From Bacteroidetes bacterium GWA2_30_7 (lineage in GTDB: Bacteria > Bacteroidota > Bacteroidia > Bacteroidales > GWF2-33-38), in assembly GCA_001768155.1 (NCBI GenBank), contig MENC01000081.1, positions 1-16,293 on the forward strand: a stretch of DNA of 16,293 nucleotides, written 5' to 3'. The translations under genes and the position numbers were made by a program. Under the pieces are notes generated by a model. The model saw only the letters and a program-made list of their open reading frames with translations, searched no databases and was not told where the DNA came from. Positions 1-5,811 of this stretch are shown here, piece after piece; position 1 is the first letter of the stretch, and each line of letters begins with the position of its first letter.

Positions 1-392
1 GCTATGAAAATTTTATGCCAAGGAAATCTTTCTTGTTCTATTTGTTCATATATTGAATTATTATTTATATAAACTTTTTGATAAACTTTTTCAAATGCAG
101 GAAGTGATTTTATCGTTGTTTCAATTTTTAATTTTTGTCCATTATAGTGGGTAAGTTTAATTGTTATTATTCCTTCTTTTTCACCTTTTTTGACAAATTC
201 TCCGGACATATCTCTTAAAACAGATGCAGCACTATCTTCATCACTTATTCCCATAGCAATACACCTCAGTACAGTTGATTTTCCTGAACCATTGTTCCCA
301 GACAATATCATTGACCGTGATTTTGAAGTAAAATCAATTTTTAAATCTTTGATATTTCTTATATTTTTAATTTCAATGTCTGTGACATACAT
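1..392 (-). CDS. AAA/ABC-type P-loop ATPase, N-terminal part, cut by window edge
   Basis: The minus strand reads open from an ATG at 392 to base 1, giving 130 codons without a stop. The protein starts MYVTDIEIKNIRNIKDLKID, the usual beginning of SMC/RecF/ABC-like ATPases, in which a short beta-strand region precedes the P-loop. Walker A is GNNGSGKST at residues 32-40, with Lys38 and Ser39 as the nucleotide-binding residues. Walker B, the signature motif and any fused domain lie outside the window, so the subfamily cannot be decided. Stand-alone AAA ATPases of this kind occur in defence systems and in nuclease or restriction operons, but nothing visible here shows which. Upstream on the minus strand is a possible -7 box (TATTTTTG, 475 to 468) without a clear -33 partner. 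The gene is divergent from the nuclease at 703. Confidence 0.85.
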   Translation of the reverse strand, partial: MYVTDIEIKNIRNIKDLKIDFTSKSRSMILSGNNGSGKSTVLRCIAMGISDEDSAASVLRDMSGEFVKKGEKEGIITIKLTHYNGQKLKIETTIKSLPAFEKVYQKVYINNNSIYEQIEQERFPWHKIFI

Positions 393-702
393 ATGCTTTT
401 ATATTTTAATACTGTATTTCGTACAATTAATGTTTTCCAATTTATTTATATTTGTGTATTTATATTGCAAAAATATTATTTTTTCTCAATATATCATTTA
501 AGTATTTTAACTTATAAATCAATGAATTTCTTATAAATATATATTTTTCTATTTCTAAAATATTTAAAACTTTTAATTTTTCTCTCTTTTTCAATATTTT
601 ACTTATTTCATTGCTAAAACCACACTCATTTTCATCAATTTACATAACAATTACCCTTCTTAATCCCCTAAATTTCACTATCTTTACTATTATTTTTGTT
701 AT
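393..702. other. AT-rich divergent intergenic region
   Basis: This stretch of about 310 bases separates the minus-strand ATPase from the plus-strand nuclease. It is very AT-rich, and I see no credible small gene. A plus-strand open frame over 190-501 is the shadow of the ATPase. The stretch should hold the promoters of both flanking genes. A TAnnTTTG match (TATTTTTG, 691-698) sits only five bases before the nuclease ATG and lacks a good -33 element, so I do not call it as a promoter. Confidence 0.5.
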
Positions 703-1491
703 ATGAAATCTACTAAACATTACATTAAAAACTTATTTTTCATAAGTTCCCTTTTTATCCTTCTATCATTTATCACTTCCGATAATAATGATAACGATTT
801 CAATTACTTACCTGCAACAGATTCCTCAGACCAAATAATAAAACACAGCTATTACACATTAAGTTATGTAGAAGAGTGGGAGCAACCAAAATGGGTAGCA
901 TACAAATTAACTTCCGAGATGGTAAAAGGTAAAACACAACGAGTAAACGATTTCCGAATAGACACATTAGTTAAAACAAGTTCAGCAACATTAGAAGATT
1001 ATCTAAAATCAGGTTACGATAAAGGTCATTTGTGCCCTGCTGGTGATATGAAGTTTTCAAAACAAGCAATGTCAGAAACATTTTACATGTCAAATATGAG
1101 TCCTCAAAAACCATATTTTAATCGTGGAATTTGGAAAAAGCTCGAAGCATTTGTTCGTCAAAAAGCATTATCTAAAAACCTTCTTTATATTGTAACAGGT
1201 GGTATTATAAGCGATACAGCAAAGTATATAGGTGCAAATAAAGTTTCAGTTCCCGAATCATATTATAAAGTTATTTATTGTCCCAATATGCCTGATTGTC
1301 CAATGATTGCTTTTGTTCTTAAAAATGAAAAATCCAAACAACAACTATCAATTTTTACATTAACTGTTGATAGCTTAGAAAAATTAACAAAAATTGATTT
1401 CTTTTCTGCATTACCCGATAGTTTAGAAACCAATTACGAATCAAATTCAAAAGTCAATTCTTGGTTTATACATGATATAAAATTGAATTAA
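703..1491 (+). CDS. Secreted DNA/RNA non-specific endonuclease (NUC1 family)
   Basis: A 262-residue protein of the beta-beta-alpha-metal, Serratia-type non-specific nuclease family, which cleaves DNA and RNA with a divalent metal. The family motif D(R/K)GH appears as DKGHLCPAGD from residue 106, with His109 as the expected general base. The metal-binding Asn is expected at Asn140 in FNRGIWKKLE, and the intervening SNMSPQ segment is also typical. Residues 1-26 (basic start, long hydrophobic run ending LSFITS) look like a signal peptide, so the enzyme is probably exported to the periplasm or outside, for nutrient scavenging or removal of extracellular DNA. There is no lipobox Cys. The stop is about 80 bases before umuD, which has its own promoter, so it is probably not in that operon. 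The chosen ATG is the only start that retains the signal peptide. Confidence 0.9.
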   Translation: MKSTKHYIKNLFFISSLFILLSFITSDNNDNDFNYLPATDSSDQIIKHSYYTLSYVEEWEQPKWVAYKLTSEMVKGKTQRVNDFRIDTLVKTSSATLEDYLKSGYDKGHLCPAGDMKFSKQAMSETFYMSNMSPQKPYFNRGIWKKLEAFVRQKALSKNLLYIVTGGIISDTAKYIGANKVSVPESYYKVIYCPNMPDCPMIAFVLKNEKSKQQLSIFTLTVDSLEKLTKIDFFSALPDSLETNYESNSKVNSWFIHDIKLN

Positions 1492-1521
1492 GCAATTTTA
1501 ATTTTATTTTATTTTTTAGCC

Positions 1522-1552
1522 TTGTATTTTCCTCTTAATTCAACTAAATTTG
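1522..1552 (+). promoter_or_regulatory. Putative Bacteroidota-type promoter of umuD-umuC-SRAP
   Basis: TTGT (1522-1525), a 19-base spacer and TAAATTTG (1545-1552) fit the Bacteroidota sigma-ABfr consensus (TTTG, about 19-21 bases, TAnnTTTG). The predicted transcript start, about 1557-1560, leaves a leader of 11-14 bases before the umuD ATG at 1571. I see no CTGT-N8-ACAG type LexA box nearby, so the damage control of this operon is not visible in the sequence. Confidence 0.5.
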
Positions 1553-1570
1553 ATATTAATTCTTAATACC

Positions 1571-2020
1571 ATGTCAGCCTTAAAAATTAGCTCAACTAAA
1601 ACACTTGATTTCTATTCATTAGATACCGTTTCTAATATTAAAATACCATTTGTTTCAAGTGAAGTTAGTGCTGGTTTTCCAAGTCCTGCCGAAGATTTTA
1701 TCGACAAAGCAATTGACCTTAATAAAATATTCATAAAAAATGTAGATGCTACATTTTGTGCAAGAGTAAAAGGTAATTCAATGGTTAATGCAGGTATCAG
1801 CGATGGTGATTTAATTATTATTGATAGAAGCCTAGAACCACAGGACAATAAAATTGCTGTTTGCTTTATTGATGGTGAATTTACTGTAAAAAGAATCAAA
1901 ATTGAAAAAGACACTATTTGGTTACTTGCTGAAAATGAATCTTATAAACCTATTAAAGTTACCAAAGATAATGAGTTTGTAATTTGGGGTATTGTAACAA
2001 CTGCAATTAAATTATTATAA
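1571..2020 (+). CDS. umuD: UmuD-like self-cleaving SOS mutagenesis protein
   Basis: A 149-residue LexA/UmuD-type S24 autoprotease without a DNA-binding domain. In the family, RecA-stimulated self-cleavage makes UmuD', which joins UmuC to form an error-prone polymerase. All three key elements are visible: the Ala34-Gly35 cleavage pair in VSAGFPSPAED, the nucleophile Ser70 in GNSMVNAGI, and the general base Lys107 in FTVKRIKI. Length is close to the family norm of about 140 residues. A longer frame opens at a TTG at 1550, but that triplet lies inside the predicted -7 box, so I take the ATG at 1571. The stop codon shares one base with the start of umuC (TAATG), indicating translational coupling. 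Confidence 0.95.
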   Translation: MSALKISSTKTLDFYSLDTVSNIKIPFVSSEVSAGFPSPAEDFIDKAIDLNKIFIKNVDATFCARVKGNSMVNAGISDGDLIIIDRSLEPQDNKIAVCFIDGEFTVKRIKIEKDTIWLLAENESYKPIKVTKDNEFVIWGIVTTAIKLL

Positions 2021-3279
2021 TGTACGCTTTAGTCGATTGCAATAATTTTTACGCATCATGCGAAAGAGTTTTCCGTCCCGAGCTAAACGGAAAACCAATT
2101 GTTGTTTTATCAAATAATGATGGTTGTGTAATTGCACGAAGTAATGAAGCAAAGGCATTAGGTATTCAAATGGGAGCACCTGCATTTAAACATAAAGATA
2201 TATTTCTAAAAAATAATGTTCATGTATTTTCCTCTAATTATGCACTTTATGGCGATATGAGTAAAAGAGTTATGAATACACTAATGAAGTTTTGCCCTGA
2301 TTTTGAAATTTACAGTATAGATGAAGCCTTTTTAAAATTTGATGGATTTCAATTATTCGATTTACAAAAGATTGGTGAAGAAATTAGAAAAACCGTTTTT
2401 AGATATACAGGTATTCCTATTTCAGTAGGTTTTGCAGAAACAAAAGCATTATCAAAAGTTGCTAATAAAATAGCAAAAAAATTTCCTGAACGTACTAAGG
2501 GAGTTTATATAATTGATAATGAAGAAAAAAGAGTTAAAGCTCTAAAGTGGCTCAAAGTTGAAGATGTTTGGGGAATAGGAAGGCAGTATTCAAAAAAGTT
2601 TCAAAGATTAGGCATAAATACAGCCTATGATTTTATTAGTCAGTCTGATGCTTGGGTTAAAAATAATATGTCAGTAGTCGGTTTAAGGTTAAAAAAAGAT
2701 TTAGAGGGCAAAGAATCATTATTTCTCGAAGAGTCAAAGAAAAAGCAAAGTATAGCTACAACACGTTCATTTGAAAAAATGTACACTAAATATGAAGATT
2801 TAAGAGAACGTGTATCAACATTTGCAGCTACTTGTAGCGAAAAATTACGCAAACAAAAATCTTGTTGTAATGTTATTATGGTTTTTGTTCTTACAAATCC
2901 ATTTCGCGAAGATTTACAACAATATAGTCGTAATTCAGTAATAAATTTACCTTACTCAACAAATTCTGCATTTGATTTAGTAAAATATGCCAATATAGCT
3001 TTAAAATCAATATTCAAAGAAGGTTATTCATACAAGAAAGCAGGAGTAATAGTAATGGATATTGTCCCCGAAAACCCAAAACAACTTTCAATATTTACAA
3101 CCGATAATCCAAAACATAAAAAACTATTTGAAGCTGTCGATTTTATTAATGATTCATTAGGTCAGAAAAAAATAAAACTTGCAAGTCAGGATTTAAAAAA
3201 AACATGGAAAATGAATCAGGAAAAACTATCCCCACGATACACAACAAATATTAACGAAATAATGATTGTAAAAGTCTGA
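2020..3279 (+). CDS. umuC: UmuC, Y-family translesion DNA polymerase V catalytic subunit
   Basis: A 419-residue Y-family polymerase that copies past damaged bases together with UmuD'. The catalytic carboxylates are in place: Asp6 in YALVDCNNFYASCER, and Asp101-Glu102 in YSIDEAF. The finger segment VLSNNDGCVIARSNEAKALG (residues 29-48) is highly typical of UmuC. A helix-hairpin-helix thumb follows (VEDVWGIGRQYSKKFQRLGI), then the little finger domain to the end. Length matches E. coli UmuC (about 420). It overlaps umuD by one base upstream and the SRAP gene by one base downstream (TGATG), so the three proteins are probably made from one coupled message. Confidence 0.97.
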   Translation: MYALVDCNNFYASCERVFRPELNGKPIVVLSNNDGCVIARSNEAKALGIQMGAPAFKHKDIFLKNNVHVFSSNYALYGDMSKRVMNTLMKFCPDFEIYSIDEAFLKFDGFQLFDLQKIGEEIRKTVFRYTGIPISVGFAETKALSKVANKIAKKFPERTKGVYIIDNEEKRVKALKWLKVEDVWGIGRQYSKKFQRLGINTAYDFISQSDAWVKNNMSVVGLRLKKDLEGKESLFLEESKKKQSIATTRSFEKMYTKYEDLRERVSTFAATCSEKLRKQKSCCNVIMVFVLTNPFREDLQQYSRNSVINLPYSTNSAFDLVKYANIALKSIFKEGYSYKKAGVIVMDIVPENPKQLSIFTTDNPKHKKLFEAVDFINDSLGQKKIKLASQDLKKTWKMNQEKLSPRYTTNINEIMIVKV

Positions 3280-4046
3280 TGTGTTTTTATTATGCCATAG
3301 CAAAGAAAAAATCTGCGAAACTTATAAAAAACAAAATAGTTTCAGAAAAACAACTCGAATTGTTTGTAGATAAAGAGCTTGTTAATGGCTTTGCACATCC
3401 CGAAATGCCAATAATTTCTAACGATATTACAGATGTAATATCATTTGCAAGATGGGGTCTTATACCTTCTTGGGTTAAATCTAAAGAAGAAGCCGATAAT
3501 ATTAGAAAATATACTTTAAATGCCAAAAGTGAAACAATATTTGAAAAACCATCATTTATTGAATCAATAAAATCTAAACGTTGTTTAGTTTTATGTTCAG
3601 GATTTTATGAGTGGCAAAAAGTAAAAAACAAAAAATATCCTTATTACATTTCACTTAAAGATGATGAAATATTTGTTTTTGCTGGAATTTGGGCAGAATG
3701 GAACAATCCACAAACAAACGAAAAAATCAAAACATATTCTATAATTACAGTTGAGGCAAACGAATTAGTGAGCGAAATTCATAACGAAAAAAAACGTATG
3801 CCTTTGATACTTGAATATGAAACAGCAAAAAATTGGTTGAATCCAAATTTATCCGAATCAGAAATTAAGTCATTCTTTAAACCCTATAATCATTTAGAAA
3901 TGAAAGCCCACACAATAAAACATTTCTTATCTAAATCAGATAAATCTATAAATAACGAAAATATTACTGCTTATTACCATTATCCCGAATTACTAAGTGA
4001 ACTTTCAAAAACAAATCTTGGTAATCAAGGCACATTATTCAAATAG
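3279..4046 (+). CDS. SRAP-domain protein (YedK/HMCES family), abasic-site DNA-protein crosslinker
   Basis: A 255-residue SRAP protein. The family binds abasic sites in single-stranded DNA and forms a thiazolidine crosslink through its N-terminal Cys after Met removal, which shields the lesion. The conserved residues are present: Cys2 in MCFYYAIA, Asn81 in LNAKSET, Glu111 in SGFYEWQK and His168 in IHNEKKRMPLIL. The start is fixed by the need for Cys at position 2 and by the one-base overlap with umuC. Association of SRAP genes with SOS-type polymerases has been described for the family. Here it is the third gene of the operon, suggesting that abasic-site protection and lesion bypass are expressed together. 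No terminator is obvious right after the stop. Confidence 0.95.
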   Translation: MCFYYAIAKKKSAKLIKNKIVSEKQLELFVDKELVNGFAHPEMPIISNDITDVISFARWGLIPSWVKSKEEADNIRKYTLNAKSETIFEKPSFIESIKSKRCLVLCSGFYEWQKVKNKKYPYYISLKDDEIFVFAGIWAEWNNPQTNEKIKTYSIITVEANELVSEIHNEKKRMPLILEYETAKNWLNPNLSESEIKSFFKPYNHLEMKAHTIKHFLSKSDKSINNENITAYYHYPELLSELSKTNLGNQGTLFK

Positions 4047-4101
4047 AATTGCCATTGTTTTAAATCCTTAAAAAGAAATTTTAATTTAATCAACTTCCCC
4101 C

Positions 4102-4170
4102 ATACAGCAAAAATCCCCGCCCTTCCCTTAAAATGAAACGGTCAGGGCTTGCTCGGTCTTTTTGCTGTAT
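4102..4170. repeat. Inverted repeat, 12-bp perfect arms
   Basis: ATACAGCAAAAA at 4102-4113 is exactly complementary to TTTTTGCTGTAT at 4159-4170, with a 45-base loop. Inside the loop GCCCT (from about 4119) can pair with AGGGC (about 4144), so the structure may be longer. It is not followed by a T run, so it is not an ordinary terminator, although it is the first hairpin after the SRAP gene. Confidence 0.7.
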
Positions 4171-4190
4171 TCCCCTACGCCAGCCCTTCT

Positions 4191-4374
4191 GTTGTTTTTT
4201 TCTGTCACATTTTTTGCAACCCAACCCATCTGTAGCACATTGCTTTTTGTCTTTTTTATAGTTAATTTTTAAAGGTAAAAGCCAAAAATCAATAAGCTAC
4301 TCCATTACACAATGCAAAAAAACGCTGCACTCCAACCACCTCCGCCGTTTCGCTTGTGCCAGAAAAAAAACAAC
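4191..4374. repeat. Long outer inverted repeat enclosing structured repeat copy 1
   Basis: The segment at 4191-4209 (GTTGTTTTTTTCTG then TCACA) pairs with 4355-4374 (TGTG, CCAGAAAAAAAACAAC) with minor bulges. Further in, TTTTTTGCA starting near 4210 can pair with TGCAAAAAA near 4313. The 69-nt hairpin at 4232-4300 sits at the centre. Together these make a nested stem-loop of about 180 bases. Confidence 0.55.
4232..4300 (+). repeat. Structured repeat copy 1 (69-nt hairpin)
   Basis: The arms pair as GTAGC (4232-4236) with GCTAC (4296-4300), ATTG (4239-4242) with CAAT (4290-4293), TTTTTG (4244-4249) with CAAAAA (4283-4288), and CTTTT (4251-4255) with AAAAG (4277-4281). There is one T/C mismatch at 4250/4282. 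The 21-base loop differs from copy 2 at 4506-4573 at one position only. Strand is given in the orientation shared by both copies. Confidence 0.75.
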
Positions 4375-4385
4375 CCAAAGCTAAG

Positions 4386-4469
4386 TTACATAAGAATCCT
4401 TATAAGACAGCCATTTTAAGTGGCATAAATGATTGTTTTCGGCAGTCAATTATAAGGGTTCTTATGTAA
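4386..4469. repeat. 84-bp palindromic element with 20-bp terminal inverted repeats (MITE-like)
   Basis: The arm at 4386-4405 (TTACATAAGAATCCTTATAA) pairs with 4450-4469 along all 20 positions, 19 as Watson-Crick pairs and one as a T-G wobble. The stem continues inward with GAC, an A/A mismatch and GCC against GGC, A, GTC. The size, near-perfect terminal repeats and lack of an ORF resemble a MITE or a similar passively moved element. I see no clear target duplication at its edges. Confidence 0.6.
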
Positions 4470-4505
4470 AATAGCCACACAGCCATCCCTCGCCATCCCT
4501 GCAAA

Positions 4506-4573
4506 ACAGCCCATTGTTTTTGGCTTTTTTATAGTTAATTTTTAATGGTAAAAGCCAAAAATCAATAAGCTGT
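4506..4573 (+). repeat. Structured repeat copy 2 (68-nt hairpin)
   Basis: Same fold and orientation as copy 1: ACAGC (4506-4510) with GCTGT (4569-4573), ATTG (4513-4516) with CAAT (4563-4566), TTTTTGGCTTTT (4517-4528) perfectly with AAAAGCCAAAAA (4550-4561). The outer stem differs from copy 1 (GTAGC/GCTAC) at two base pairs, and both are compensated, so the pairing itself is conserved. Confidence 0.75.
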
Positions 4574-4591
4574 TTGCTGCCATAAAAGCGG

Positions 4592-4658
4592 TAGCAAGAG
4601 CAATAAAAAAACAAGCTGACCCAATTCCAAACTCATTTGTTTTTTATTGCACTTGCTA
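4592..4658. repeat. Inverted repeat with 18-bp arms
   Basis: TAGCAAG (4592-4598), one mismatched A and GCAATAAAAAA (4600-4610) pair with TTTTTTATTGC (4640-4650), A and CTTGCTA (4652-4658). The loop is 29 bases. It begins about 20 bases after structured repeat copy 2; a small hairpin (GCTGCC with GGTAGC, about 4576-4596) overlaps the junction. Confidence 0.6.
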
Positions 4659-4669
4659 AATTATCTAAT

Positions 4670-4830
4670 CCACCGACAAACCCCGACCAACCACCCCTAA
4701 GAGGAAAAAAAGGAAAACCCTCGAAATTCCTACCCTTCTGTTTTGTCAAGGTTTTTGAATCAAAAACACTCGCCAAAACCCAACCGCCACCGTCCCCCAC
4801 CCAACCACCCTTTGAAGAAAGAACATTGGA
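4670..4830. repeat. Two related C-rich blocks with a short palindrome between them
   Basis: Blocks at about 4670-4717 and 4784-4830 share a similar C-rich then A-rich layout and the exact decamer CCAACCACCC (4687-4696 and 4801-4810). Between them GTTTTTGA (4751-4758) and TCAAAAAC (4760-4767) form a palindrome with one central base. The layout explains why both strands give long proline- or glycine-rich open frames here. Confidence 0.45.
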
Positions 4831-4869
4831 ATTTTTGTGTTTATTTTTTTTCAGTTTAATTGATTGAAA

Positions 4870-5026
4870 CATTAATAAAACCTTAATCAAAGATAAGCCC
4901 CCAACGCCCTTGCAAGGTTATACAGAGTTTTGAGAAAAATCTCCACCCTGTGGGTAGTATTTTTCTCAAAAACCTTGCAATTCAGCCTTTGCCCACGCTT
5001 TAAGAATGCTTAAGGTTTTATTAATG
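4870..5026. repeat. 157-bp nested hairpin upstream of the J-domain gene
   Basis: The outer arms ATTAATAAAACCTTAA (4871-4886) and TTAAGGTTTTATTAAT (5010-5025) match perfectly over 16 bp, and C4870/G5026 adds one more pair. Inside, TTGCAAGGT (4910-4918) pairs with ACCTTGCAA (4972-4980), and TTTTGAGAAAAAT (4928-4940) pairs perfectly with ATTTTTCTCAAAA (4959-4971). The apical loop can close further with CCAC and GTGG. There is no T run, so it is not a simple terminator. It ends 84 bases before the ATG at 5111. Confidence 0.7.
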
Positions 5027-5110
5027 AATTGTTTTTTTTATTAGGATTTGAGCCGCTTTTGAGCCGTTTTTTTTTCAACTATTTATTAACAATTTTAAAC
5101 ACTAAGTAAT

Positions 5111-5587
5111 ATGAAAACGAACTATTTTAAAGGATGTAACACACTTGAAGATGTGAAACGCAGATACAAAGAACTTGCAATGTTGCACCACCCCGACAGA
5201 GGCGGAGAAACTGCCACAATGCAACAAATAAATGCAGAATATGAGTACATAATCAAAAATCAGCTTTATTCATTCGAGAACCTCACAGATGAGGAGCAGC
5301 AAGATTTTATTAAATATCCTGAAATCATTAATCAAATTATTGGTTTAGAGGGTATCATAATAGAGCTGATTGGAGATTGGATTTGGATTAGTGGAAATAC
5401 ATATCCCCATCGTAAAATATTAAAGCAAATTGGGTTTTATTTCGCATCAAAAAAAGTTATGTGGTATTTCCGACCAGCCGACTATAAAAGCTCAAATAAA
5501 AGTCCAAAAACAATTGACTCCATCCGTTCAAAGTACGGTAGCGATATAATAGAAAGTAAAATTAACAGCTTTAAATTATCAAATTAA
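5111..5587 (+). CDS. Small orphan J-domain (DnaJ-like) protein
   Basis: A 158-residue protein with an N-terminal J domain (residues about 3-50). The J domain holds the HPD motif at 27-29 in LHHPDRGGE, which in the family stimulates Hsp70 (DnaK) ATPase. There is no Gly/Phe region, zinc finger or C-terminal client domain, so it is not DnaJ itself. Residues 86-122 form a compact second segment (WIWISGNTYPHR, then LKQIGF and KKVMWYF), rich in aromatics; similar tails occur on small J proteins of mobile elements and phages, from memory. No membrane or signal segment is seen. It stands alone, flanked upstream by the palindrome cluster and downstream by a strong terminator, with no dnaK nearby. It may direct host DnaK to a specific client, but that client is unknown. 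Confidence 0.8.
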   Translation: MKTNYFKGCNTLEDVKRRYKELAMLHHPDRGGETATMQQINAEYEYIIKNQLYSFENLTDEEQQDFIKYPEIINQIIGLEGIIIELIGDWIWISGNTYPHRKILKQIGFYFASKKVMWYFRPADYKSSNKSPKTIDSIRSKYGSDIIESKINSFKLSN

Positions 5588-5590
5588 TGT

Positions 5591-5615
5591 AAGGGAGCAA
5601 ACGCTCCCTTTTTTT
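5591..5615 (+). terminator. Rho-independent terminator after the J-domain gene
   Basis: AAGGGAGC (5591-5598), the loop AAAC and GCTCCCTT (5603-5610) form a perfect stem, and the T run extends to 5615. It lies three bases past the stop codon. Confidence 0.9.
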
Positions 5616-5638
5616 AATATTTCATTTTAACGCAAACG

Positions 5639-5656
5639 AATGTATAATTATACATT
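5639..5656. promoter_or_regulatory. 18-bp perfect palindrome, candidate operator
   Basis: AATGTATAATTATACATT equals its own reverse complement. It sits in the 224-base gap between the J-domain terminator and the DUF6266 gene, about 155 bases before that ATG. A perfect palindrome of this length in an upstream region fits a homodimeric repressor site, although in AT-rich DNA its significance needs a genome-wide count. Confidence 0.35.
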
Positions 5657-5742
5657 ATCAACTTATTATCAGTTATATTGTGTGCTTTAATTTTTATTTA
5701 TTATTAAATTTACTACGAATTGAATTTGTCTTAATTAAAACT

Positions 5743-5775
5743 GTATTAAGTCCGTATTAAGTCCGCTTCAAGTTC
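5743..5775 (+). repeat. Tandem 11-mers upstream of the DUF6266 gene
   Basis: GTATTAAGTCC occurs twice head to tail (5743-5753, 5754-5764), followed by a degenerate third unit GCTTCAAGTTC (5765-5775). The period is close to one helical turn, and the array ends 36 bases before the ATG at 5812, a place where a regulator could bind on one face of the DNA. Confidence 0.5.
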
Positions 5776-5811
5776 GCTTATTTTAATTATTAATATTTAA
5801 CTCTTTTAATT

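Larger units (their letters stand above)
4047..5110. other. Non-coding, palindrome-rich stretch of about 1 kb
   Basis: No believable gene is seen on either strand. Open frames around 4633-4890 on both strands are proline- or glycine-rich translations of C-rich repeats, not proteins. Instead the stretch holds at least seven inverted repeats in close succession: 4102-4170, 4191-4374 (enclosing 4232-4300), 4386-4469, 4506-4573, 4592-4658, 4751-4767 and 4870-5026, plus two related C-rich blocks. The plus strand is noticeably rich in C (runs of CCCC and CCACC), unlike the flanking genes. It begins right after the umuDC-SRAP operon and ends just before the J-domain gene. I read it as a cluster of non-coding mobile or structural repeats; its origin is unknown. 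Confidence 0.75.

Noticed and set aside
190..501. Plus-strand 103-aa open frame
   Set aside because: It is antisense to the P-loop ATPase over 190-392 and hydrophobic low-complexity after that.
691..698. TATTTTTG as the nuclease promoter
   Set aside because: It would start transcription at or after the ATG at 703, and no -33 element is seen at the right distance.
1545..1570. Longer umuD from the TTG at 1550
   Set aside because: The TTG is part of the predicted -7 box, and the ATG at 1571 starts a protein of normal UmuD length.
4633..4890. Overlapping open frames on both strands (85 aa minus, 76 aa plus)
   Set aside because: Both translate the same C-rich repeats into Pro-rich or Gly/Trp-rich strings, with no domain and no start context; the palindromic layout explains the openness of both strands.
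4102..5026. CRISPR array or integron attC array
   Set aside because: There are no regularly spaced identical direct repeats with unique spacers, no cas genes, no integrase, and the arms lack the RYYYAAC/GTTRRRY core pairs of attC sites.
4870..5026. Retron-type non-coding RNA
   Set aside because: Nested stems are suggestive, but no reverse transcriptase gene is near, and the conserved branching G context cannot be assigned.
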